Shown: one piece after another, positions 9,209-17,865 of the stretch | How the letters are laid out: each line of letters starts with the position of its first letter | How positions within the stretch are numbered: position 1 is the stretch's first letter | Assembly (NCBI GenBank): GCA_902789795.1 | Contig: CADAPM010000010.1 | Span: 1-55,438 of the forward strand | Direction of reading: 5' to 3' | From: an uncultured Eubacteriales bacterium | GTDB taxonomy: Bacteria; Bacillota; Clostridia; Christensenellales; Aristaeellaceae | Length of the DNA stretch: 55,438 bases | Notes under the pieces: model-generated | Database searches by the model: none | What the model was told of the DNA's origin: nothing | Seen by the model: only the letters and a program-made list of their open reading frames with translations | Made by a program: the position numbers and the translations under genes

Positions 9209-10834
9209 ATGAAGAGACTGCTTGCCATGTTACTCGTGCTGATGCTGGCACTGACTGCCGTTTCGAGCCTTGCGGAGCCCACCGAGAGCGAGACCCCGCT
9301 CAAGCTGCAATGGAGCCAGGCCATCGGCATCGATACCCTGTTTGAATCCCCCGCCCGCGACCAGCTGAGCCTGTATCCCTACATGGTCTTCGACACGCTC
9401 ATGTATTGGGACGGCACCAATTCCGAGCATGTGCCCGCCCTCGCGACCGAGTGGGGCAGCAATGAGGATTACACCGAATTCACGCTGACGATCCGTGACG
9501 GCGTCAAGTGGCACGACGGCGAGATCCTGACTGCGGAAGATGTGGCCTTCACGATCGAGTATTACATTGCAGACCCCAACTCCAGCGGTGCCCGCCGTTT
9601 CCAGTATGTGGAAGGCTATGACGCCCTGAAGAATGGCGAGGCCGAGCACCTGTCCGGCATGACCGTGGAAGGCAATGTGATCACCCTGAAGCTGGCGAAG
9701 TCCTACCCGCTGTTCCTGAGCGGCATCTACAGCACGATGATCCTGCCCAAGCACCTGCTGGGCGGCCTGGCCTGGGCCGATATCGACAGCAATGACTACT
9801 GGAAGAAGCCCGTCGGCTGCGGCGCTTACCGCATCAACGAGGTCAGCTTCCCCGACTACTTCACCTGCGTCCGCTTTGAGGATTACTGGGGCGAGCCCGC
9901 GGGCATCAAGAATGTTCAGTTCGTCAGCTACCAGACCGGCGGCAACGACGCGGCTGTCGCTGCCATGATCAACGGCGATATCGACTTTGCGACCCGTCAG
10001 CTGATCACCGACCGTTCCGTCGCCAATAACATGATCCGCCAGAACGCCGACCTGAAGGCGCTGTCCGTGAACGCCCACAACGTGCGCTGCTTCGTGTTCA
10101 ACCTCAATCAGCGTGCCGACGGCAATATGAAGCCCGATCTGCAGAAGAAGGAAGTCCGTCAGGCCTTTGACCTGCTGGTGGACCAGAAGACCATCGCCAG
10201 CTTCTATGGCGGCCAGGCCATCGACTCCGCGACGCTGGTCAACCCCAACGCCTTTGAGTACAACACCGATATCCCCTATGTCTCCAAGGATGCCGCCAGA
10301 GCCAAACAGCTGTTGGAGGAAGCCGGCTTCGACTTCTCCCAGACGATCGACATCGCCTACTATTACAATGATCAGACCACGGCAGACATCATGGCTCTGC
10401 TGACCCAGGACTTTGCTGAGGCCGGTGTCAAGGTGAACACCTACCTGCTGGAAGGCGACCTGGCCACCCTGATCTACACCACCTGCAACTATGACCTGCT
10501 GTATCTGGCCGGCGCGAACAGCGACGCAGAACAGTCTGCCTACTACTTCCAGTGCACCAGCTGGGGCACCTACAGCTTCATGGGTCAGCTGGAAGAGCGC
10601 ACGGCCATGTTCGACGAGCTGATGAACACCTACAACACCACGGCGGACGCCGAGCTGCGCAAGGAGCTTTCCTGGAAGATGCAGGCGCTCAACTATGAAT
10701 ATGCCTACATGCTGCCTGCCTATGTGCTCAACCAGACCGTGATGTACAACACCGCTTCGGTCCAGCTCCCCGAGGCCGCGCTGGAAGCCGGCGGCGTGAA
10801 CTACTGCTGGAGTCAGTGGAAGATGCTGAAATAA
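9209..10834 (+). CDS. ABC transporter solute-binding protein, family 5
   Basis: This 541-residue extracytoplasmic binding protein of the peptide/nickel/oligosaccharide type (SBP_bac_5) carries the family motif GVKWHDGEILTAEDVAFTIE near residue 95. The Sec signal (MKRLLAMLLVLMLALT, then AVSSLA before EPTE) has no lipobox cysteine, so anchoring is unclear for a Gram-positive cell. ATG 9209 follows AAAGGAGGAAAACAAA; the earlier in-frame ATG at 9179 lacks a ribosome site. It feeds the two permeases and two ATPases downstream. The substrate cannot be read from sequence. The glycosidic neighbours (GH94, DapA/NanA-family aldolase) favour an oligosaccharide over a peptide. Confidence 0.92.
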   Translation: MKRLLAMLLVLMLALTAVSSLAEPTESETPLKLQWSQAIGIDTLFESPARDQLSLYPYMVFDTLMYWDGTNSEHVPALATEWGSNEDYTEFTLTIRDGVKWHDGEILTAEDVAFTIEYYIADPNSSGARRFQYVEGYDALKNGEAEHLSGMTVEGNVITLKLAKSYPLFLSGIYSTMILPKHLLGGLAWADIDSNDYWKKPVGCGAYRINEVSFPDYFTCVRFEDYWGEPAGIKNVQFVSYQTGGNDAAVAAMINGDIDFATRQLITDRSVANNMIRQNADLKALSVNAHNVRCFVFNLNQRADGNMKPDLQKKEVRQAFDLLVDQKTIASFYGGQAIDSATLVNPNAFEYNTDIPYVSKDAARAKQLLEEAGFDFSQTIDIAYYYNDQTTADIMALLTQDFAEAGVKVNTYLLEGDLATLIYTTCNYDLLYLAGANSDAEQSAYYFQCTSWGTYSFMGQLEERTAMFDELMNTYNTTADAELRKELSWKMQALNYEYAYMLPAYVLNQTVMYNTASVQLPEAALEAGGVNYCWSQWKMLK

Positions 10835-10865
10835 CCGCAGTACAGTGATCTTCAGGCAACACGAT

Positions 10866-10900
10866 GCGGGCTGCTGCACGATCTGCAGCAGCCCGCTTTT
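10866..10900 (+). terminator. Attenuator-like hairpin between binding protein and permease
   Basis: A perfect 13-bp stem (GCGGGCTGCTGCA 10866-10878 with TGCAGCAGCCCGC 10884-10896) with a 5-base loop is followed by only four T. It sits 16 bases before the permease start. It probably causes partial termination or protects the binding-protein mRNA, giving more binding protein than permease. Confidence 0.8.
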
Positions 10901-10915
10901 GAAAAGAGGGTATCC

Positions 10916-11875
10916 ATGTTCAAGTATATCCTGAGGAAACTGCTGGCGCTGATCCCCAAACTGCTGGTCATGTCCGTGATCCTGTTTTTCGCGCTGGAGC
11001 TGCTGCCGGGGGACGCATTGTCCAGAACGATGCCCCCTGATCAGTACCAGGCGCTGTCAGAGGCGCAGAAGGTGGCAGCACGGGAGGCCCTGGGCCTGAA
11101 CGCGCCGCCCGTCATCCGGTATTTCCGCTGGCTGAACCAGATCTTCCACGGAGACTTCGGCTATTCCGCCTCCACCGGGCAAAACATCGGCACGATGCTG
11201 GCGGGGCGCTTGCCATATACCATCGAGCTCTCATTCTATGGTCTGCTGCTCGCCACAGCCGTCGGATTGCTGCTGGGCTTTCTGTCCGCGGTGATGAAGA
11301 ATACGATCGTGGATTATTTCTGCACGACAATCAGCGTATTCGGCATTTCCCTGCCGGAGTTCTTTTTCGGGATCGTGTTCATCATCCTGTTTTCCGTCCA
11401 GCTCAAGTGGCTGCCTTCGGGCGGGCGTATGCCAGTCGGGGCCCACGGCTTTTTCAGCAGGGTGCCTTATCTGGTGCTGCCCGTCATGACGATGGCCATC
11501 TCCCTCACGGCCGCCCTTGTGCGCTACACAAAAAACTCCATGATGGACGTCATGGGCAAAGACTACATCAAGACCGCCAGGAGCAAAGGCCTGCGGGAGA
11601 CGACTGTCAGCTTCAAGCACGCGTTCAGGAATTCCCTGATCCCGACCATGACGCTGATCGTCATGCGCCTGCCGCGCCTGGTCGGCGGATCAGCCGTCAT
11701 CGAAATGGTCTTCAATTATCCGGGGATCGGGAACATGGCGCTGACCGCGGTGAACGCCGGTGATATCCCCGTTGTCATGATCACCACGATGACGACGGGC
11801 GTGATGGTCCTTTTATCCAGTACCCTGGTGGACATCGTGACGGCGATGCTGGACCCGCGTATCCGTCTTGGGTGA
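10916..11875 (+). CDS. ABC transporter permease, DppB/OppB type
   Basis: This 319-residue inner-membrane subunit has about six transmembrane helices. The N-terminal BPD_transp_1_N region (ILRKLLALIPKLLVMSVILFF) is typical of DppB. The EAA-type coupling loop, KTARSKGLRETTVSFKHAF, contacts the ATPases. The C-terminus, ATMLDPRIRLG in the variant TAMLDPRIRLG, is the standard family ending. AGAGGG lies upstream. It pairs with the next gene to form the importer channel. Confidence 0.93.
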   Translation: MFKYILRKLLALIPKLLVMSVILFFALELLPGDALSRTMPPDQYQALSEAQKVAAREALGLNAPPVIRYFRWLNQIFHGDFGYSASTGQNIGTMLAGRLPYTIELSFYGLLLATAVGLLLGFLSAVMKNTIVDYFCTTISVFGISLPEFFFGIVFIILFSVQLKWLPSGGRMPVGAHGFFSRVPYLVLPVMTMAISLTAALVRYTKNSMMDVMGKDYIKTARSKGLRETTVSFKHAFRNSLIPTMTLIVMRLPRLVGGSAVIEMVFNYPGIGNMALTAVNAGDIPVVMITTMTTGVMVLLSSTLVDIVTAMLDPRIRLG

Positions 11876-11887
11876 GGAGCGAGCACA

Positions 11888-12757
11888 ATGACGATTCGGA
11901 AAAAGACCAGAAATACTTCGCTGGCCAAACGCAGCTGGCAGAAGTTTATCCAGAACCGCATGGCCATCCTGGGCCTAATCGGCCTGGTGCTGATCATCGC
12001 CGCCTGCCTGGCCGCGCCGTTACTGACCAATTATGACCCGACGCTGATCGACCCCAGCATCCGCGGGCTCAGCCCGAGCCGGGAACACCTGCTGGGCACG
12101 GACCGCCTGGGGCGCGATATCTTTGCCCGTATCCTCTACGGTGGGCGCTGGTCTATCATGATCGGCGTCATCGCGGCCATGGGGGCCAACCTGCTCGGGG
12201 CGGCGCTGGGCTGCATCGCCGGCTATTACGGCGGCAAAGTGGACAGCGTGCTGGTCAGCATCCAGGAGATGCTTTCCATTTTCCCCGGCACGCTGATCAA
12301 CATGCTCTGCATCGGCTTCATGGGAAAAAGCGTGCGCAATCTGCTGCTGATCTTTACGTTTACCGGCTGGCCCGGCGTGATGCGTATCGTGCGCGGCAGG
12401 ATCCTGTCGCTGAAGCAGGAACCCTATGTGGAAAGCTGCCGCGCCAACGGGATCGGGGGCATGTCCATCATGTTCCATCATCTGCTGCCGAATACGCTGG
12501 GACCGATCATCGTAAATTCCACGATGAATGTGGCTGGTTATATCCTGTCGGAGGCCGCGCTGAGTTATCTGGGACTCGGCGTACCGGACAATGTGCCCAC
12601 CTGGGGCAACATCATCAACGCGGCGAAGCGCCTGGATATCGTGCAGACCCTGCCCATGCTGTGGCTGGCGCCTGCCGCCGCCATCTGTCTGTTTGTGCTC
12701 AGCATCAACTTCTTTGGCGATGGACTGCGCGACGCGCTGGATCCATCCAGCAAGTAG
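11888..12757 (+). CDS. ABC transporter permease, DppC/OppC type
   Basis: The 289-residue second channel subunit has an N-terminal OppC_N segment (FIQNRMAILGLIGLVLII) followed by LLGTDRLGRDIFARILYGGR, a hallmark of DppC proteins. The coupling loop ESCRANGIGGMSIMFHHLLP replaces the usual EAA motif. It starts 12 bases after dppB, with GAGGAGCG upstream. It ends ALDPSSK, close to the usual C-terminus. Confidence 0.93.
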   Translation: MTIRKKTRNTSLAKRSWQKFIQNRMAILGLIGLVLIIAACLAAPLLTNYDPTLIDPSIRGLSPSREHLLGTDRLGRDIFARILYGGRWSIMIGVIAAMGANLLGAALGCIAGYYGGKVDSVLVSIQEMLSIFPGTLINMLCIGFMGKSVRNLLLIFTFTGWPGVMRIVRGRILSLKQEPYVESCRANGIGGMSIMFHHLLPNTLGPIIVNSTMNVAGYILSEAALSYLGLGVPDNVPTWGNIINAAKRLDIVQTLPMLWLAPAAAICLFVLSINFFGDGLRDALDPSSK

Positions 12758-12767
12758 GGGTGTGCCT

Positions 12768-13784
12768 ATGCAAGAGAATGATCACATCCTGCGCGTTCAG
12801 GATCTGAAGACAGATTTCAAAGTCGGCAGAAGAACGGTGCACGCGGTCAACGGCGTCACCTTCGATGTGCGCCGCGGGAAAACGCTGTGCATCGTCGGCG
12901 AATCGGGCTGCGGGAAAAGCGTAACGGCCCATTCCATCATGCAGCTGCTGCCGCCCAACGGCACCATCGCCGGAGGCACCATCTCCTATTACACCCGGGA
13001 TGGCGCATGCGAGATCCTCAGCAATTACAAACGCAGCGGCCCGAGGATGCGCGCGATCCGCGGCAAAGAGATCTCCATGATCTTCCAGGACCCGATGTCC
13101 ACCCTGAATCCGGTATATACTGTGGGCAGCCAGATCATGGAAATGCTGAAGAAACATGAAAAAGTCAGCAAGGCCGAAGGCAAGGCGCGCATCATCCGCC
13201 TGCTGGGAGAATTGGGCATCCCGAACCCCGAGATCCGCTACGATCAGTATCCCCACGAGTTTTCGGGCGGCATGAAACAGCGCATCATGATCGCGATCGC
13301 CATGATCTGCAATCCGACGCTGCTGATCGCAGACGAGCCGACGACCGCTCTGGATGTGACCATCCAGGCACAGATCCTGGACCTGATCAGGAAAATGCAG
13401 GAAAGCTACGGAACGTCCGTGATCCTGATCACCCATAACATGGGCATCGTGGTGGAGATCGCCGACGACGTGGCCGTCATGTACATGGGCCGCATCGTGG
13501 AGTTCGGCTCCGTGCAGCAGATCTTTTCACATCCCGTCCACCCCTACACAAGGGCCCTGATGAGGTCCGTCCCCGTGCTGGGCATGAATAAGGACCAGGA
13601 GCTGGCCGTCATCGAAGGCACGACACCCGACGCGTCCACCGTATTTACCGGCTGCGAATTCGCCGAGCGGTGCGAATGTGCCCGCCCGGAATGCTTCCAT
13701 CGTTTCCCGAAGGATACGGAGATCGAAGCGGGACACCGCGTCCGCTGCCTGCTCTATGAGGAAGGGGGCGAAGAAAATGGCTGA
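12768..13784 (+). CDS. ABC transporter ATP-binding protein, DppD/OppD type
   Basis: This 338-residue cytoplasmic ATPase has Walker A GESGCGKS, signature EFSGGMKQR (a variant of LSGGQ), Walker [13 protein letters not shown] and H-loop LITHNMG. The C-terminal oligopeptide-transporter domain has the cysteine cluster ([14 protein letters not shown]) that in this family can hold a [4Fe-4S] cluster. ATG 12768 follows AGGGG; longer in-frame versions extend back into dppC. It overlaps the next gene by eight bases. Confidence 0.93.
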   Translation: MQENDHILRVQDLKTDFKVGRRTVHAVNGVTFDVRRGKTLCIVGESGCGKSVTAHSIMQLLPPNGTIAGGTISYYTRDGACEILSNYKRSGPRMRAIRGKEISMIFQDPMSTLNPVYTVGSQIMEMLKKHEKVSKAEGKARIIRLLGELGIPNPEIRYDQYPHEFSGGMKQRIMIAIAMICNPTLLIADEPTTALDVTIQAQILDLIRKMQESYGTSVILITHNMGIVVEIADDVAVMYMGRIVEFGSVQQIFSHPVHPYTRALMRSVPVLGMNKDQELAVIEGTTPDASTVFTGCEFAERCECARPECFHRFPKDTEIEAGHRVRCLLYEEGGEENG

Positions 13785-14781
13785 ACAGCGGGAAAAGCTG
13801 CTGAGCATCCGGCATCTGACCATGGAGTATCAGCCGAACCGCCGCCTGTTTGAAGCGAAAAAGCCGAGCGTCAAGGCAGTCAGCGACGTCTCCCTGGATA
13901 TTTATGCCGGTGAGACTTTCGGCGTCGTCGGCGAATCCGGATGCGGGAAGACTACACTGGGCAAATGCATCGTCCGCCTGCTGAAGCCGACGGCGGGAGA
14001 ACTGTTCTTTAACGACGGCGGGGAGATGAAAGACCTGCTCCGGCTCGACAAGAAGACCAGCTTTGCGCTCCGGCAGAAAATACAGATCGTTTTCCAGGAT
14101 CCGTACGCCTCGCTGAACCCGGTGCATACCATCCAGGAAGCCTTTGACGAGCCCATGCGCGTGCACGGCATCGGCGGCGGCAGCAGGGAGAAGCGCACCG
14201 AGATCATCGCGAATGCCCTCACCCGCGTCAACCTGCAGCCGGATTATATGTACCGCTATCCGCACGAGTTTTCCGGTGGGCAGCGTCAGCGGATCTGTGT
14301 GGCCAAAGCGCTTGTGATGGAACCCCGGCTGATCATCTGCGACGAGCCCGTCTCCGCGCTGGACGTATCCATCCAGGCGCAGCTGCTGAACCTGATGCGC
14401 AAACTGCAGCGCGAAACGGGCGTGACCTTCTTCTTCATCGCCCACGATCTCAGCGTCGTGCAGTATATGTCAGACCGGATCGCCGTCATGTATCTTGGAC
14501 ATGTGGTGGAGCTGGCAGACGCCGGGGACCTTTATGCGCGCCCTCTGCACCCGTACACGCAAGCGCTGCTGAGCGCTGTGCCCGTGCCGGTCCTGCAGGC
14601 AAAAAAGGAACGCATCGTACTCAAAGGGGATGTGCCCTCCCCTATGGATCCTCCCACAGGCTGCCCCTTCCATCCGCGCTGCGCGAACTGTATGGAGAAA
14701 TGCAAAACAGAGAAGCCCGAACTGCATGAAGTCGAAGCCGGACACTTCGTGGCGTGTCACCTGTATCAGCAGCATACATGA
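13777..14781 (+). CDS. ABC transporter ATP-binding protein, DppF/OppF type
   Basis: This 334-residue partner ATPase has Walker A GESGCGKT, signature EFSGGQRQR, Walker B LIICDEPVSALD and H-loop FIAHDLS. The C-terminal oligo_HPY region has the CPFHPRCANCMEKC cysteine pattern. The start is set by GAGGAAGGGGGCG just upstream and by the eight-base overlap with dppD, which implies translational coupling. With it the importer is complete: one binding protein, two permeases, two ATPases. Confidence 0.93.
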   Translation: MAEQREKLLSIRHLTMEYQPNRRLFEAKKPSVKAVSDVSLDIYAGETFGVVGESGCGKTTLGKCIVRLLKPTAGELFFNDGGEMKDLLRLDKKTSFALRQKIQIVFQDPYASLNPVHTIQEAFDEPMRVHGIGGGSREKRTEIIANALTRVNLQPDYMYRYPHEFSGGQRQRICVAKALVMEPRLIICDEPVSALDVSIQAQLLNLMRKLQRETGVTFFFIAHDLSVVQYMSDRIAVMYLGHVVELADAGDLYARPLHPYTQALLSAVPVPVLQAKKERIVLKGDVPSPMDPPTGCPFHPRCANCMEKCKTEKPELHEVEAGHFVACHLYQQHT

Positions 14782-14803
14782 TCATTGAGGAGATGAAAGA
14801 CAA

Positions 14804-15697
14804 ATGAAACCAGGCTACGTGCCCGCCCTGGGCACACCGCTCGATGCGGAAGGCAATTTCCTTGCGGACAGCTATCGCCGGCAGATCCGGGATCAGATCG
14901 ACGCAGGCGCTGTCGGATTATTGTGCATGGGCTCCATGGGCATCCAGGCTTTCCTGCGCTCCAGCATATGCCCGCAGGTAGCGCGCACCGCTGTGGAAGC
15001 GGCGCAGGGGATCCCCGTGTTCGTCGGCGCTATGGACACCTCGATCGCCCGCGTCAGGGAACGAATGAGAGAGATGGAATCGCTCGACGTTGCGGGGTTT
15101 GTGCTGACCGCGCCCTATTACAGCCCGGCAAGCCAGCAGCAGATGATCACTTTCTTCAAAGGCGCGGCGGAGGGCACAGCGCACAAGGTCCTGCTGTATG
15201 ATCTGCCCGGTGTGACGCAGAGCAAGATCACCTATGAGATGGTCCTTCAGATGCTCAGGGAGATCCCCAATCTGGCGGGCATCAAATCGGCTGACCTGCA
15301 GATGTTCAGGCGTCTCAAGCTGAATCTCGAGGTGCCGGAAGATTTCATCATGGTCTATTCCGGGCTCGACACCTTTGACATCGCCTATCATTGGGGCATC
15401 ACGAACTGCCTGGACGGCATGCTGAGCTGTACGCCGAAAAACAGCAAAGCCCTGTTTGATGCGCTGGCAGCTGGTGACAAAGCTACTGCCGCCCGGCACC
15501 TGAATGCGATCGTTGCCCTGCGCGATCTGTTCGTAGCGCACGATCTTTGGCCTTCCTATACGGCAGCGATGAATGTCCTGGGCTATGCAGGCAGCTACGG
15601 CCCTGACTACACGGGCGTTTTAGCATCTTCCGAGACTGCGGTCATCCGCAGCGCCCTGGCTGAAATGGGAGAAATCGATGGGGAGGGATCTCTTTGA
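14804..15697 (+). CDS. Dihydrodipicolinate synthase/N-acetylneuraminate lyase family aldolase
   Basis: This 297-residue class I aldolase has the (beta/alpha)8 fold. The Schiff-base lysine is Lys161 in LAGIKSAD, and the catalytic Tyr132 is in LLYDLPG. The usual GTTGE-like substrate loop reads LCMGSMGIQAF here, so the carboxylate-binding site differs from true DapA. With a YhcH-like gene overlapping next, a role in cleaving a keto-acid sugar (sialate- or keto-deoxy-sugar-like) is more likely than lysine synthesis, but that is inference. GAGGAG lies upstream of the ATG. Confidence 0.88.
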   Translation: MKPGYVPALGTPLDAEGNFLADSYRRQIRDQIDAGAVGLLCMGSMGIQAFLRSSICPQVARTAVEAAQGIPVFVGAMDTSIARVRERMREMESLDVAGFVLTAPYYSPASQQQMITFFKGAAEGTAHKVLLYDLPGVTQSKITYEMVLQMLREIPNLAGIKSADLQMFRRLKLNLEVPEDFIMVYSGLDTFDIAYHWGITNCLDGMLSCTPKNSKALFDALAAGDKATAARHLNAIVALRDLFVAHDLWPSYTAAMNVLGYAGSYGPDYTGVLASSETAVIRSALAEMGEIDGEGSL

Positions 15698-16152
15698 TCT
15701 ACGGCACGCTTGACCAGTCAGCGCGGTATACTGGCATGCTTCCGGGCATCGACCGCATACTGAAAGAAGCTGAGCACTTCACCCCGCATGACGAATTCGG
15801 AAGGACAGTCCAGCTCGATGGGGAAAATGTATATCTGATCCTGGCCGAATATGATACCCACGAAAAAGCACAAGGATGCATGGAAGCGCATCGTGCCTAC
15901 ATTGACGTGATGTGCATGATCGCCGGGGAAGAAACAATCTACGTGAAGCCCGCGCAGCGCTTAAGCCATGTGACCCAGCCATATGACGCGCCGAAAGACG
16001 CTTTATTGGCGGAGATCGATGACGACTGCAGTGCGATCCGTCTGCAGGCCGGAGATTTCATCATCCTTTTCCCGGAGGACGCCCATGCACCGGGCTGCGG
16101 AACAGAAACGTCATCCCATGTGAAAAAGATCATCGGAAAGGTCAGGTTATAA
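15694..16152 (+). CDS. YhcH/YjgK/YiaL family protein
   Basis: This 152-residue cupin-fold protein of the DUF386 (YhcH) family has typical features: GENVYLILAEYDTHEKAQ, AHRAYIDV and the late FPEDAHAPGC metal-binding segment, followed by VKKIIGKVRL. Family members sit in sialic-acid and other sugar catabolic operons and are thought to act on sugar anomers or intermediates. The start is TTG at 15694, overlapping the aldolase stop by four bases, with GGGAGGG nine bases upstream. No ATG gives the conserved N-terminus MIYGTL. Confidence 0.9.
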   Translation: MIYGTLDQSARYTGMLPGIDRILKEAEHFTPHDEFGRTVQLDGENVYLILAEYDTHEKAQGCMEAHRAYIDVMCMIAGEETIYVKPAQRLSHVTQPYDAPKDALLAEIDDDCSAIRLQAGDFIILFPEDAHAPGCGTETSSHVKKIIGKVRL

Positions 16153-16160
16153 AGAACAGA

Positions 16161-17045
16161 ATGGGCACACTGTACATTCTGTTGATCCTGCTCTTGCGCG
16201 TGGTGCAGAACTATTGCTCCAAGCGCTCCAGCCAGTTGTTTCCCGCTACGATGATCGGGCAGATCCGGTACATGACCTGCCTGTTTGGCGGAGCCTTTCT
16301 TCTGGGCGCGGCGCCGATGGCGCTCGATTCTTCAGCGATGTCATTGGACCATGTCACCGTTGGGGCCGCCGTCGCAGCCGGCGTATCGATGGCAGCGGCG
16401 CAGCTGTGCATGCTGCTGGCCATGCAAAGCGGTACTATGGTGATCGTGACCGCATTTTCAACAGCCGGTCTGATCGTCCCCTGCATAGCCGGCGCGCTGT
16501 TCATGGGAGAACCAATGTCTGTCTGGCAGTGGTGCGGCGTCGTGCTGTTCATCCTGGCTTCCTGGCTGCTGGGCCGGTCGGCCAGAGAACAGAATACGCG
16601 CTTCAGCAAAAAGACAGTCCTTCTCCTGATCGGAGCCCTGCTGGCAAACGGTACGACCATGCTCAGTCAGAAACTGCTGACGTTCCTGCGGCCGGACAGC
16701 AGCGCAGCGGCATTCTCGTTCCTCAGCTTTGCCATTCTGGCGCTCGTCTTTTCTGTGATCCTTCTGTCAGCGAGAGTCCGAGGGAAAACCGAGCATCTGG
16801 ATCGCAGGCTGTATCTCCCGGTCTTTTTGCTGGCCGCAGCGCTCTTTGCCATGAACGTGCTGGTGACGAAGGCCACCCTCTATGTGCCTTCAGCTGTATT
16901 ATTCACTGTGCCGAACGCCGGGAACAATGTGATCGCTGCCATCATGGCAGCCCTTTGGGTCAAGGAGAGGATCACGCCGCATGCGCTTGCAGGACTGGCG
17001 CTGAGCATTCTTTCCGTCATTCTGGTGCTGGGGCTTGTTGGATAA
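16161..17045 (+). CDS. EamA/DMT family membrane transporter
   Basis: This 294-residue integral membrane protein has about ten hydrophobic helices in two EamA-like halves, for example VTVGAAVAAGVSMAAAQL and PNAGNNVIAAIMAALWV. Members export or import small metabolites. It starts nine bases after the YhcH-like gene in the same operon. It may move a breakdown product of the imported saccharide across the membrane. Substrate and direction cannot be told. Confidence 0.85.
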   Translation: MGTLYILLILLLRVVQNYCSKRSSQLFPATMIGQIRYMTCLFGGAFLLGAAPMALDSSAMSLDHVTVGAAVAAGVSMAAAQLCMLLAMQSGTMVIVTAFSTAGLIVPCIAGALFMGEPMSVWQWCGVVLFILASWLLGRSAREQNTRFSKKTVLLLIGALLANGTTMLSQKLLTFLRPDSSAAAFSFLSFAILALVFSVILLSARVRGKTEHLDRRLYLPVFLLAAALFAMNVLVTKATLYVPSAVLFTVPNAGNNVIAAIMAALWVKERITPHALAGLALSILSVILVLGLVG

Positions 17046-17060
17046 AAAGGAGAATGAAAC

Positions 17061-17840
17061 ATGGATTACTGGACGCAAAGCAATGAAAACATATTTGTGG
17101 CCGGACACAAGGGCTGGAACGACAAGTATCCGGAAAACACCATGGAGGCATTCCGCGCCGCGGCAGCATTGGGCGTCGACCAGATCGAAACAGACGTGCG
17201 GCTCACAAAAGACGGACAGCTGGTGCTTTTCCATGACCAAACGCTGGAAAACCTGACAGACGGCAACGGAAGGGTCATCGACCACACCCTGGCCGAATTA
17301 AAAAGGCTCAGGGTCAAAGGCACAGGGGTCATCCCGACACTGAATGAGCTTGTGGAGCTGTTCAGGGATTACCCGGCACTGACGCTGGACATGGAGCTGA
17401 AGGAATCCCCCGAAGAAAACGGGGCGGCCGTGGCGGTGGACACATGCGACCGCGTGCTGCAGCTGCTTTCAGATGCCGGGCTCGAGGATCGTTTCGTCGT
17501 GAACACCTGGAGCGGTCAGCTGCACGAATATATCTACCGAACCTATGGTCACAGATACAAACAGCATGTATACTATCCGCAGAGGTGCCTGGGGCACTGT
17601 GAGCTGGACCCCTATTCCTATGCCTATTGCACCTGCGTATTCGGCGTACCGGAAGGAGAAGTGACCATTGAGGATGTGCATGATCTGCACCGCAGGACCG
17701 GTGTACGAATCTGGGCGGGTACGGATGCCAAGGATGAGCCGTCCGTCGATCTTGCGGTCAGGATGGGCGCGGAACTGATCACCTGCAACAATCCTGACGT
17801 GGTGCTCGATATCCTGCGAAAGAAAAACCTTCACCGCTAA
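17061..17840 (+). CDS. Glycerophosphodiester phosphodiesterase family protein
   Basis: This 259-residue cytoplasmic TIM-barrel protein has GDPD motifs HKGWNDKYPENTMEAF (the usual first motif is HRG..PENT), then IETDVRLTKDGQLVLFHD, covering the metal and acid-base residues. LDMELKE is the third metal-binding strand. No signal peptide is present, so the substrate is internal. In this locus it may release a phosphodiester-linked alcohol from an imported glycan, but only the family is secure. AAAGGAG precedes the ATG. Confidence 0.88.
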   Translation: MDYWTQSNENIFVAGHKGWNDKYPENTMEAFRAAAALGVDQIETDVRLTKDGQLVLFHDQTLENLTDGNGRVIDHTLAELKRLRVKGTGVIPTLNELVELFRDYPALTLDMELKESPEENGAAVAVDTCDRVLQLLSDAGLEDRFVVNTWSGQLHEYIYRTYGHRYKQHVYYPQRCLGHCELDPYSYAYCTCVFGVPEGEVTIEDVHDLHRRTGVRIWAGTDAKDEPSVDLAVRMGAELITCNNPDVVLDILRKKNLHR

Positions 17841-17865
17841 AGAAGCACAAAGGGAGGACGCCGCC

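Noticed and set aside
9230-10879. 549-codon open frame on the - strand
   Set aside because: Antisense of the solute-binding protein gene, which has a signal peptide, ribosome site and family motif.
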